Part shown: piece after piece, positions 38,921 to 48,800 of the stretch
Layout of the letters: every line of letters starts with the position of its first letter
How positions within the stretch are numbered: the first letter of the stretch is position 1
From: Anseranas semipalmata
Lineage: Eukaryota; Chordata; Aves; Anseriformes; Anseranatidae
Length of the DNA: 64,000 nucleotides
Assembly: GCA_013399115.1 (NCBI GenBank)
Contig: VXAA01007265.1
Coordinates: forward strand, 110,507 to 174,506
Reading direction: 5' to 3'
The notes under the pieces: model-generated
Databases searched by the model: none
What the model saw: the letters and a program-made list of their open reading frames with translations, nothing else
Told to the model about the DNA's origin: nothing
Position numbers and translations under genes: made by a program

Positions 38921-39140
38921 TAGGAAGCAGTGTGGGCTGAGCACAGGAACTCCTGAATTCTTATCCCATCCCTGCTGCTGACTCAGTGTGGGTTTCAGCA
39001 AGTCATTTAATCTCTGTGTATGTTTTCCCATCTGTAAAATAAGGATAATAATACTTCCCTACCTCACAGGGGTGTTGTGGGGGTTCTTGTTTGTACAGGG
39101 CTTTGAGGACACAAAGCATCATGTGCCAAGTATTATTATT
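38921..39140 (+). repeat. MIR-family (CORE-SINE-like) ancient SINE, well preserved
   Basis: The segment follows the MIR consensus from its 5' AGCAGTGTGG-like part, through CAGCAAGTCATTTAATCTCT and CCCATCTGTAAAATAAGGAT, then AATAATACTTCCCTACCTCA, to the AAGCATCATGTGCCAAGTAT tail. It is unusually easy to recognise for such an old family in a bird. It lies in sense orientation within the last QKI intron, about 0.9 kb after exon 7. Good preservation raises the possibility of co-option as a regulatory element. Confidence 0.85.
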
Positions 39141-41402
39141 CTGCTTTCATCAAAATTAGTGCTGTGCAGGCTTACATGATACTGTAGTACTCAAAAGCCA
39201 AATTCATGTGACAGATCTGACATCTAACACTGATTACACTTCTCTCAACCTCCTATAAATTGACTACAAGAAACAATACAGATTTCAGTCAATACAGCAA
39301 AAAGGGCCCTCCTGGGTACTTGCTATGTTTATGTAACACTTTGATCTTCTATATGGAAGGATCATTGCTTTACAAAAAAAAGTAAAGCTGATAACAAGAC
39401 ACTACTTAAGTTTTCCAGAAGATCGCTGCTTCTTGCACCTCACACTATTTACAGCCCATTGGCTTGTTCTTATTTCTTGAAAACTCTTCAATGGGCAACA
39501 GGGCCTAATCAGAATAAGGTCATAGCCCATGTTGACAAAAAGAAAAAAGAGACTATAACCTATCTTCTGTCAAAAGCAATGGATGTTTAGGATTTAGTTA
39601 TTTTTAAAAGTTTAATCTGATGTTGCAAAATCAGTGTTTGCTAAAGGTCGTTCTTGATCTGCAGTGGTAGCTTCAGGTGACAGGAAAAACTACTTACTTG
39701 TTTAGTTAGATATTTGCCTGAGACAAGTAGTAAACACACTGATCAAGCACAGTGGGGGAAGCGTACTGATTGTTTGTTTGCTTTCATCGTTGTAATGTTT
39801 AGTCAACATATATTTTAAATATTTTGTGAAGGGCCTAGATGTTTCACCTGGGGTTGCCACTTACAGGTCACTGAAAAAAAAGAATTGGTTTCATTTCACC
39901 TTTATTTAAAATATAGCCATTTTCTGATAATATAGTGTTCATCTCTAACCATATTGGAAGTCCATTGTATTTTAAAAATACATTCAGATGGCTTATCTCC
40001 TATGGAATAAGTCATGCGTACCTCTATCTTTCTGCATGAAAACCATGCTGATATTTCAGGTGAACATTATTTTAGTCTCATCTAAATAATATCTGTGTAC
40101 TAAGAATCTTACACAAAGTTCATTTTACAACTGTACTTCATTTTATTTTGAATCTGAAATCCTAGATTATCACTGCACAGATTTAACAGTTTCGCAAAAG
40201 GTTTTGAAGAGCATTGTTCAGCAATAAAACAGATTCTTTAATGTGATAAAATCATGTTGTAGAATTAAACTACTATCAGTATGTACCATATTCACCTATT
40301 AGGTTGTTCTGTCACTGGCTATAGCTATAGGCATGAAAAAACAATGTCAGCAAACCGAAATACTTTTTTTTTCAATGCAGAAACTTTTTTATATAGTTAA
40401 ATGTCGCTAAAATTGTATTTACATTCATTGGGTCTAAAGTTGTTGTTTTTTTAATTCTAAATTGATTTTCGGATGACTTTGTAGTACTACTGCATTCACT
40501 TTTTAAGTAGGTTTTTATTCTTTGCATAGATTTTTTTTTAGAGATAAGCACTGCATTTAAAGCAAGAATCCCAGAATGTGTAAATGTTTTACTCTTACAA
40601 CTAAGCATTTAGAATTGGTGAAGGGTTGAAAATATAGCTCATTTTAACTAAGAATAAAACCCCAGTTTATAAATAATACAAAATTGAATTTGATGCATAT
40701 AACAGAGAGACTGACTGATTTAATTGTAATAAACTGTAAATGGTGTTGCACAGTTGACAAACCTGTGTGTACTGTAGAAGGCCAGAGACTTGGCAGAGGA
40801 TGTATCACAGGTGTACTGGTATTTTTAAAAGGTAGCTTGCTTTGATTATAAACTCCACAAGAATAATGCTGAGAATTTTCTTGAATGTTTTATCCAAACA
40901 AACTGTCACGTAATTTATATATAAATTTTAATACCATTTAATCAAAATTGTAATCAATATCAAAATGCTTTAAGAGTCTTTGTTTCTAGTATACCTGTAA
41001 AGTGGTGAGATTGTGCCACATGAATATTTATTTTTATTTTTGCTTATTTTTGAAACAGCCGTTTTAATTTAAACAAATCCCACCTACCATGATTCTGAAA
41101 AAAATTCAGGGAGCATGTGGTCTCATTTATGTTACAGTAGTAATTTTTTTTAGTGTTTATGAACTGTATCGTAAATGATAGGCCATTTTCGTTATGTGAA
41201 GGTAAATCAACCCATGAGAAAGATGCTAAATCGATGCTATCTGTGAATATTACACCTACTGGACTTCATTTTATGAAATGGCACAAATCTGACTTTGCAC
41301 TGAATACCTTTCTCACTTTCATCTCCTCTGCCTTAGTCAAAATGGCAACAGTACAAAAACTTTATCAACCTCAGAATTTATTACCTATGATTAAGCTGTT
41401 GA

Positions 41403-41437
41403 ATGAGTCTTAAAAAATAAAAATAAAAAAAAAAAAC
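41403..41437. repeat. A-rich simple tract with overlapping AATAAA
   Basis: A-rich run containing AAATAAAAATAAAA and then a longer poly-A. It could serve as a poly(A) signal region or merely be simple sequence in the intron. Confidence 0.7.
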
Positions 41438-41745
41438 ATACTACTGTTAAGTGGACCAAGTTTGGTGAAGGAGAATGTGAGAGAATGATTAAAGAAGGAA
41501 CAGCTCAAGAGCATTGGGAATGATAACTTTCCACTTGAGAACTTTTTTATGTTTTACTGTAATTTGTTTGTGTTTTTGGGTTTTGTTTTTGTTTTCTTGT
41601 TTTTTTTTAGTTGTGTTTTTTTTTTTTTTTTGCAAAAGAAAATAGTATTTACAGGTGGCTTCTTTTAAAATATAAAAATATAAAGCAGGAATGTATATGA
41701 AATGTCAGATTTTATTGTATTTGCAGAGTATTAGCTTTGAAAATG

Positions 41746-41751
41746 AATAAA
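41746..41751 (+). terminator. QKI: Possible poly(A) signal AATAAA
   Basis: AATAAA after a TTTATTGTATTTGC region, followed by GTTTGTAGTTTT. A candidate alternative end of the QKI-6 3' UTR. Weakly supported. Confidence 0.35.
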
Positions 41752-42054
41752 GAGAGCTGTTTGTAGTTTTAAAATGCCTTATTAGTATCGATTAGATATT
41801 TTCTCTATTTTTTGATGTACTTAGAGCTTTTTAAGTATAGAATTTAAAATGGCAGGACTTTTACAGTGTTTACATGCAAGTGCATTTTATAAGTGTCCTA
41901 TATGTGTAAAATAGTATTTGGAACAGGAAGATGCTGGCTAAAGTAGTAGGCTTAGCATTTTCCTGGTTCCCATGATGATGCCTACGTTGCTAGACTACAG
42001 TTTAGTACTGCTTTGTATCATGAGGCCAAGAAATTCCATGTTGTTTGTAAATAG

Positions 42055-42074
42055 AATAAATGAAAGGCAATAAA
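42055..42074 (+). terminator. QKI: Paired poly(A) signals, candidate end of the QKI-6 3' UTR
   Basis: AATAAA at 42,055-42,060 and again at 42,069-42,074, with a Pumilio-type TGTAAATA just upstream and a GT-rich stretch (CTTGTTTGGCCCCTAGTTTG) about 25 nt downstream. This is the layout of a real cleavage site. If used by QKI-6 it gives a 3' UTR of about 4.9 kb that spans QKI-5 exon 7. That fits the long non-QKI-5 messages known in mammals. Inference only. Confidence 0.45.
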
Positions 42075-42572
42075 AAATTTATTGAACAAAAAACCCTTGT
42101 TTGGCCCCTAGTTTGTTGAACCAAATTGTTTCTGTAAGTTGAGAATTCCTCAGATCCATTTCTTTTAACAACCAGTTATTAATAATCACATCCATCATTA
42201 ATAGTTGCTTAATGCTTGCACCTGGGGAGGTACTAATGCTTAATAGCAGTCAGATACTGATGCCGTGCACTGACTGTTGTTTCCAAATTCTTCCGACCGA
42301 GTTCCAAAACTGTTCATCGTTTTTTGTTTTCCAATTTCCTTCATCGACTGCTACTAACCATTAGTCGTTAGTCGTATTTTATCTCTATTTCTCCTGTTAA
42401 CCGGTTTTGTGGGAGCGGGCTTCTCCTTCCCGTGTCCAAATCATGATGGAGGGCTGTCATGATTTTATTGCATTCCGTAGATGGTGTCGATCAGTATGTC
42501 AGAATTAAACATGCTTGTTTTTTATTAGTTGTGATTAGTTTTCATGTTGTCATTAAGCCGTCACTAGCTGGA

Positions 42573-42636
42573 ACTAATCTCTTCTCTATCTTTTCTTTCT
42601 TTTTTTGTTTTGTTTTTTTTGTTCCTAACCACCCAG
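42573..42636 (+). promoter_or_regulatory. QKI: QKI-5 exon 8 acceptor region with ACTAAT and TAAC
   Basis: ACTAAT (42,573-42,578) is a branch-point-like and QKI-type core, followed by a very long T-rich tract. TAAC half-site at 42,626-42,629 lies 7 nt before the acceptor AG at 42,635-42,636. The layout suits both efficient splicing and QKI binding. Confidence 0.6.
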
Positions 42637-42653
42637 CCGCCACCGGCAACTAA
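42637..42653 (+). CDS. QKI: QKI-5 exon 8, terminal codons (AATGN, stop)
   Basis: The final G of exon 7 plus CC gives Ala. The exon then reads Ala-Thr-Gly-Asn and TAA at 42,651-42,653, the exact QKI-5 C-terminus. Only 17 coding bases precede the long 3' UTR. The stop codon lies within ACTAAC (42,649-42,654), a perfect QKI core motif. The exon is far too short to appear as an open frame and was found by phase and tail identity. Confidence 0.96.
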
Positions 42654-42654
42654 C
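42649..42654 (+). promoter_or_regulatory. QKI: QKI response element core overlapping the QKI-5 stop codon
   Basis: ACTAAC contains the TAA stop. The TAAC half-site in the preceding intron lies 19 nt upstream, within the 1-20 nt spacing reported for bipartite QKI elements. In the pre-mRNA the pair straddles the 3' splice site; in the mature mRNA only the core remains. Confidence 0.6.
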
Positions 42655-45600
42655 CTATGACCTTCTGACCTCTGAACTCTTCACCCAATGATGACCTGAC
42701 CATGCCTGCCTGCTGATCAGTTAACTGGTAATCGCCTTTGCTTGCCTGTCTTCAGTGCAGCGAGCTGGGGCACTTGTCCGTTCGTCTTACCATCTAACAA
42801 AACAGACAAAGAAATTGTTGTCCTCCAACTCCGCTTTTTTGTGTTCTCCTGTCTGGGTGAAAGTGGTTCTAGAACCTGCACTGAATAGTAGTAAAGCAAT
42901 AAGGTCCAATTCATCCCTCCGCACTGACCATCCTCTAGCGTCCCGCCCCAAGCGAACGGTAAGGAGGCCTCGCGCAAGATGGAGACAGATGTCCCTTAAC
43001 TACCGATGACAGAGGCAGTTACTGTGAGAGACTTCTAGGAATATTTTTCTTCTCAGAAAAGAAGTCAAAGCTCTCTCTGAATGTACTGTGTGATGATGCA
43101 TCATGCATGAACCTTTGGTCAGGGATGTCATTGGTGAAGGGATTCCAAAAAGTATTCAAAATTTGACATGCTGTTTAGTCACTACCAGTGCCCTCAAAGG
43201 GCGGAAGTTGCAGCCTTTTTTCTATTGCCTGCCAAATTGGATGTTTTAAAAGAACGTGTGCCATGAGATACAGATCACAATGAATTTTCAGAACTAGGTT
43301 AATGCAGAGAACAAAACAGCAACACTATGAAAGCGAAATCTGAGTTTAAATTATTTTAACCATATTTTAATCTCCTCGGAAGATTACATGAGAACAAGGT
43401 ACATGCATTATGTGTCACATTACTGGGCAAACTGTTCAAATATTTTTTTTAAACCTCCCTGTATAGAAAAAAAATTCATTAAGGATGTAAAAGCCATGCT
43501 TGCCTATTTGCTGTATACATGTAACGAAATTGTAGATAAAGTGTAGTGCATTGAAACAAAATGAACAAAAAAGTAGATACTTTTACTATACAAGGGTGCT
43601 GGTGCAGAAAAAAATATATTTTTGGAAATGTAGCATTTTATACTTTCAAGTGTTATAAAAAAAGAAAAAAAGAACAAAGAAACCCTTTATTTCATTAAAT
43701 GATTTTTTCTGGTGGTTGTCAAGAAACAAAAGACCAAAAGAGCCTTTTAGTCTTTCTTTTTTATTTTTTAAGTATTGGAATAAGTCTAAAGAAAAGGAAG
43801 TGCCTTATTTTCTTCATGGTCATTTAGTCAAATGTCTTGTATAATCAGCTTCTCCCTCAGACAAGTTACTGCATGCCACTCAGTCGCCCAGTATGTGAAA
43901 AGAAGCTGTGAGGAAAGACAAATGATGAGTTGACCATATTAATTACCTGATTTTTGCCATATTAGTGTGATGTGACTTTGCCAAAATTGCATTATGGAGA
44001 GTATTTGCTAAGTTTTTGTCAAACCAGCCCATCGTTATTTCCACAACTCTGCTTTTCAAATCAGAGCTAATACAGTACTTGTGCAATGTAAACCAAAGGG
44101 TTCTGTGACACAGACCGTCTCATTCTAAATTAGACTATTAGCTGAGAAATGTTTGTAGAGCTGGAAGTATTTCATTTTTGTTCAGGGATGGAGGTGAGTT
44201 TTCTTGATTGTGGTTGGAAGAAATATGCATCAGACATAGTAGACTTCAGAGTCATCCGGAAAAACTGGTGTTCTGTGGATAATGAAATTGAAAGCGCTTA
44301 GCTAGTCCTCAGTAATGGTCTGAGCATGTCCCTGGTTTTCGTAAGCAGCTCCTGCAGCGTCAAACAGTATGCAAGTTATTTATTTTTCAGCTCTTCTTTG
44401 ATTAATGTTAGATCTGCCTACTGGCTTTCCTTTGCAAGATAAGCAGGAGAGGGACATCAGTTAATTGTTGGAAGCCCAGCTATACTCTATTTTTAACCCT
44501 TACTTCCACACGAGATTTATATAGCTGGGCAATCACAGGAGTTGAAGCTGTTGAACGCACAGTATTTAATTCTAAAAACATTAAGTATTAGTTTGTGTGG
44601 GGCTCAGTACTAAACTTGGCAAATATCAGGTGATAACTTTACTCCCCTTCTTGTCAACTTATTCTCCTCCTGCAAATCTTCACAGCTTCCAAATGAAAGG
44701 TCAATAGTAAGCTAAGAGGGCTTACATTTAAAGCACCTGCATGGTGACCTCATCTAACATCTTGTCTCACCTGGAAATAATTATCAGTTTATTTACTATG
44801 CAATAGACATTCATCCTTTCGTATTCAGCTAGCTTTTTGTTTATTGTGCCACCGGCTTTGTCTTCCTGTTACACATACAGTTGTGTTGATTTTACTTACA
44901 GTATATGCTGTGCCATTTTGATTTTTTTTTTTGGTTGGTTGGTTGAATAAACTTGCGACACTCGAACATTTGGAGAGATTTGCTAAAACAATACCAGTAT
45001 TTGATCCAGTTTCATCTCAACTATGATAAAACCTGGACATTTTAGATGTTTATCAAAGGTCTTTTATTGGGGAGGGGGGGAAGTGTATGAAACAGATGTG
45101 TGACATGTGAAAGTAATGTTTGCTCTGAACAAACTTCTGAAAACTTAGTTGACAAAATTTTGGATCAACTTAAAAAAAAAAAAAAGCATGACTTTTGAAA
45201 TCTCTGAATGCCTTGGTTCTCAGTATTATCATTCTTTAATGACTTTTTCTTTATTAAAATAAGTAGTTTTAAGACTTCTTTCTGACAGTATTATGTAATT
45301 TTTTTTTTAGAGTGGGTAGATGGGAGTGTCGCTTGTATGTAACCGTACAGATGACATGTATTTGTCTATTCTTTATTATCTTAGTAGTTTCATGCTATGT
45401 ATGTACCATAACCAACCTATTGCCTATGAGAAACATGTAAGATAATGTATTTACAGCCATTGTTACAAGTTTATAATGTATTTTTCTATCTTGTTTTATA
45501 TGTATGTTATATAACATTCAAAAGAATTTTTTTCCTGATTGAGAAAAAAAGGATACAAAATGCAAAACCCACAATTTTGATAACTGAAAAATTGCCAATT

Positions 45601-45787
45601 GTTTTGCAGTACTTTATTATATTGGGAGTGTTGTCTTTCTTGGGCTTTTAGTTAGCTACTGGATGAATACATTAGACATATTTGGGTTTTAGTTGGGTTT
45701 TTACATAGCTTGCATTTTAATTCTTTGGTTCTTTGCTGTTTCTATTAACCCATAGCATTATTTTAATAAATGTTATAATACCAACCT

Positions 45788-45817
45788 ACTAACTCTGGAC
45801 TATGTCTGTTTATTAAC
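45788..45817 (+). promoter_or_regulatory. QKI: Bipartite QKI-type element in the distal QKI-5 3' UTR
   Basis: ACTAAC (45,788-45,793) and TAAC (45,814-45,817), 20 nt apart, with another TAAC at 45,746-45,749. This is a full bipartite QKI element about 30-55 nt upstream of the poly(A) signal, so QKI bound here could affect stability, translation or cleavage of its own message. Confidence 0.6.
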
Positions 45818-45843
45818 CATTACATGTTTAATTAAAGTAAACA

Positions 45844-45849
45844 AATAAA
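45844..45849 (+). terminator. QKI: Likely QKI-5 poly(A) signal (AATAAA)
   Basis: Canonical AATAAA in an A-rich context (GTAAACAAATAAAGAC), followed by a region with GT content (45,861-45,880; more at 45,923-45,942). Another AATAAA at 45,765-45,770 is a possible earlier signal. The end of the gene is placed about 15-20 nt beyond. Confidence 0.6.
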
Positions 45850-45865
45850 GACGGAAGAATGTAAA

Positions 45866-48800
45866 GTCTTGAGTTACTGGACTAACCCTGAAGAACGTGA
45901 CCACAGATAACACAACGTGACTTGTTTTTATGTTGTTTGTCGGCTGACATTCTGCACACTACTATTAAGTTGGCTTTGGTCATTCTGGCCTTTTACCTTG
46001 GGGAATAGGTGCCAGTAGATATGGGAACAAAGTAGCATTTTTTTGAGGCATTCTTCTTGTAGAGTCTTGCCACTTGCCTTTCAGCATCTGCATTACTAAT
46101 TCCACACTTTCTTTTTCTTTCTCTAAAATAATTACTCTCAGCTCACAGCAAAAGAGCAAAGATGCCAATGTATTGGTAAATCGTGATGGTGTACAGAAAC
46201 CAGTTTGATTCTTTGTTGAACCATTCAGAGGTTGCAGTTAATCTCAGAGCAATTTGTGATGTTGGTTTGGGCACCTATTGCATCATGGGATGTTAATTAC
46301 CATACATTGAAATACAAAATCTTCTTTTTTCCTTGCCAAAAGTGCCTTATTTTCTTCATGCCATGCTATTTTTATGTAATTTTTTTGTACTACTGCTATA
46401 GTCTATCAGTATTGCCTAGCTCAGGGGAGTACAATTTCTGTAAGCCAAAGGTCAGGCTGGATCATTTTGTAATGACTGCAGAAAGTACAAAAACACACCT
46501 TTCACTAAATTACTGAGCACTGGCCATTTCAAATTCCAGGGCTGCCTCTATGTAATCTTTATCCCTGTGGATGACTGTAGCAACATGAATGCAGGGAATT
46601 GAAATGGCGAAGATGCTGTTTTGATTATACCTCTATGCAAATTATTTTTACAGAAACATTTCTCTCTCTTAAAGCTTCTGTTGTCTGAGGCTCCTCTACA
46701 TAGCCTGCGTAGCCTGCCTAGATTTGTAATCCTAAGGGGACAGTATTTACAGCTAATTTTGAGGGAGATTGTTGATGTAGGTCACTCTCCAAATATCAGC
46801 AGTTTTTGTGAAACCCCATTTTTTTCATGTAGATAGTAAAAATTCAGATAATGAGGCTCTGCATCTGTTCAAAACCCTTCTTTAATTTATGATGTTTCAA
46901 ACTAGGCATCTTGAAATCCATGTGATATAAAAATTTAAAAAGTTCTCACAGTATGTGTAGTAATTAAAATAGAATGTGTCTTTATTTTATGGAGGAAAAA
47001 TAGGTTATCTATGATGAAGGTGTTTGTTTTATAATGGTTTGTAGCTCTTAGTTTGTTTTACAAAGATGTATAGGTACAGCTAGAATATCAATGCATTTAG
47101 AATAGTTTTACTTGTACAGAAATTTAAACAGATCATGAATATGTTACTGTCCTAAAAGTCAGTCACAGGTAGATGATGGGAAAAAAACAGATAACACTGG
47201 GACCTTTTGAATAGGTAATGGCACAAGTGTCATTTTGGATCCACTAATTTATATTGTTAAAATATTTCATCAGAGGCACACATATAAACTCTGAGGTATT
47301 CTCCAGTGTAAGTGAAACTATTCAAATATGTCAAACTATTAATGTTTTATATTGAAAATATAGTTCTAAAACTACTACTTTTCTGCAATATTTTTAATGT
47401 TTTCTATTTTTATTAGATATGAACTACTGTCATACTTCATCCACAGTGCATTTTCATCTCATTCTTTTAAGTAGTGAAAATTGCCTTAAAATTTGAAGTG
47501 CTTTAAAGCTGTAGGAAAGAAAAAAAATAATAATTTTTATTAATTGCTCTCGACCATCAAACACATTTCTCACTTTACCGAAGTGCCTGTCTGAAAATTT
47601 AACTGTTTTATACTTTGCCTGCTTATAGGAAAGAAACAGGCTATTTCTAGAGCTGAATTTGAGGATGGCTTCAATATTGTTACATTACTGAAGCTAGGTT
47701 GTTCTTTTTCTTTGTTACTATTCTGGGGTTAAATTGTCTTTACGTTTGAAAGATCATACATTCAAGTCAAGTAGAGAGTTGCTGGTCCATCCAGTAAAGT
47801 GGATTAATCTTAGGATAAACCAAAATTTTTTTTTAGTAGCTCAGAATATAAACAAAAACATCACAGAGCCTTTTAAAATAAAATCTGAGCAATGCTATTG
47901 ATTTCATAAGTGAACTGTTGAACGAAATTATAACAAATTTTATTTCTCCAATAGGTTTTTTTGTGTGTGTTACCAATCTAGAAAATACTTCGTAAAGAGT
48001 CTTCAGGGGTATCTTTCAAATATTTTTAATGAACATATGCTCAGTGTATACTGACAATATTGATACTTTATTTGAACAGGCCTTTAAAAAGTATGTAAAA
48101 AAAATCTACACATGGCAGTTTATTCCCAGATGGACTCTTTGAGGGGGACCACTGAAAAATTTTCTGCCCTGATAAAGCAGGGAAGCATTGAAGTGTGTTG
48201 CTGCCCTTTAAGAAATCACTTTAGCTTGGGGGAAACATGAGTGTATGAAACTTACTTATTTGTATCTGGGTAACAATAGCAGTCATCATAATTCGCACAT
48301 TGTACAGAATGAAATCTGAATAACACATTCCTAGGGTGAAAGTACATAATTGTTACTGGAATTTGTTTTAATACGTTTGATACATTTTTCTAAAGCACTA
48401 TTAATGGAATACTGTTCAAGTAACACAAGCCATAACGTTAACACATGGTAATCAATGTGGAATCAAACTGGTTAACAAAAGTACAGTGCTCTTCCTTCTA
48501 TGTGCCTGCGCACTAATTGCAGGTGGTATGGTTCTGCATAGGAGCCGGGGGGAGGCGCAGCCCCTGGGTACTCGCGGTGGGGTTTCTTGCTGCCAGCGAT
48601 GGGGTGTCCGTCTCCGACTACAGGCTGACTGGGAGGAATCTGACCCCCGAGGCAAAGGTTAGCTGAGATCTGAAACTCTTAGAAGAATTGATTAAACAGG
48701 AAATACATATATACATATATGCTTCTACTTGTATTATGGCAGTTTGTGTGAAACATTTAAGGTTTTGTTTGTGCGAAATAATGTATTCTGAGGGGAAAAA

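Larger units (their letters stand above)
38014..42636 (+). other. QKI: Last QKI-5 intron; possibly the long 3' UTR of QKI-6
   Basis: 4,623 bp between QKI-5 exons 7 and 8. It holds a MIR-like SINE (38.92-39.14 kb), A- and T-rich tracts (41,411-41,437; 41,575-41,633) and several AATAAA signals. The best are the pair near 42.06 kb. No additional coding exon was found. Near the 3' end, ACTAAC (42,353-42,358) and ACTAAT (42,573-42,578) precede a very long pyrimidine tract leading to exon 8. Confidence 0.85.
1..45865 (+). other. QKI: QKI (quaking) gene, 3' half: exon 5 to the QKI-5 poly(A) site
   Basis: Five coding exons on the + strand translate to the C-terminal half of the STAR-family RNA-binding protein QKI, with correct splice sites and matching phases. 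The QUA2 segment, the Pro/Tyr-rich tail and the QKI-6 and QKI-5 C-termini are recognisable residue by residue. QKI binds ACUAAY-type sites in pre-mRNA and mRNA and controls splicing, export, stability and translation, notably in glia, muscle, germ cells and vessels. The exons encoding the N-terminus, QUA1 and the KH core were looked for and not found, so they must lie upstream of the window. The right boundary is inferred from a poly(A) signal at 45,844-45,849 and is approximate. Transcripts can only be assembled with the missing upstream part. Confidence 0.96.
42654..45865 (+). other. QKI: QKI-5 3' untranslated region
   Basis: About 3.2 kb, AT-rich, from the QKI-5 stop to the poly(A) signal near 45,844. 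The distal portion (from about 45.3 kb) looks like the QKI distal UTR known from other vertebrates, with the ACCAACCTACTAACTCTGG block near its end. Short open frames inside are meaningless. No embedded RNA gene was recognised. Other AATAAA copies (for example 45,765-45,770) could be used as alternatives. Confidence 0.8.
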
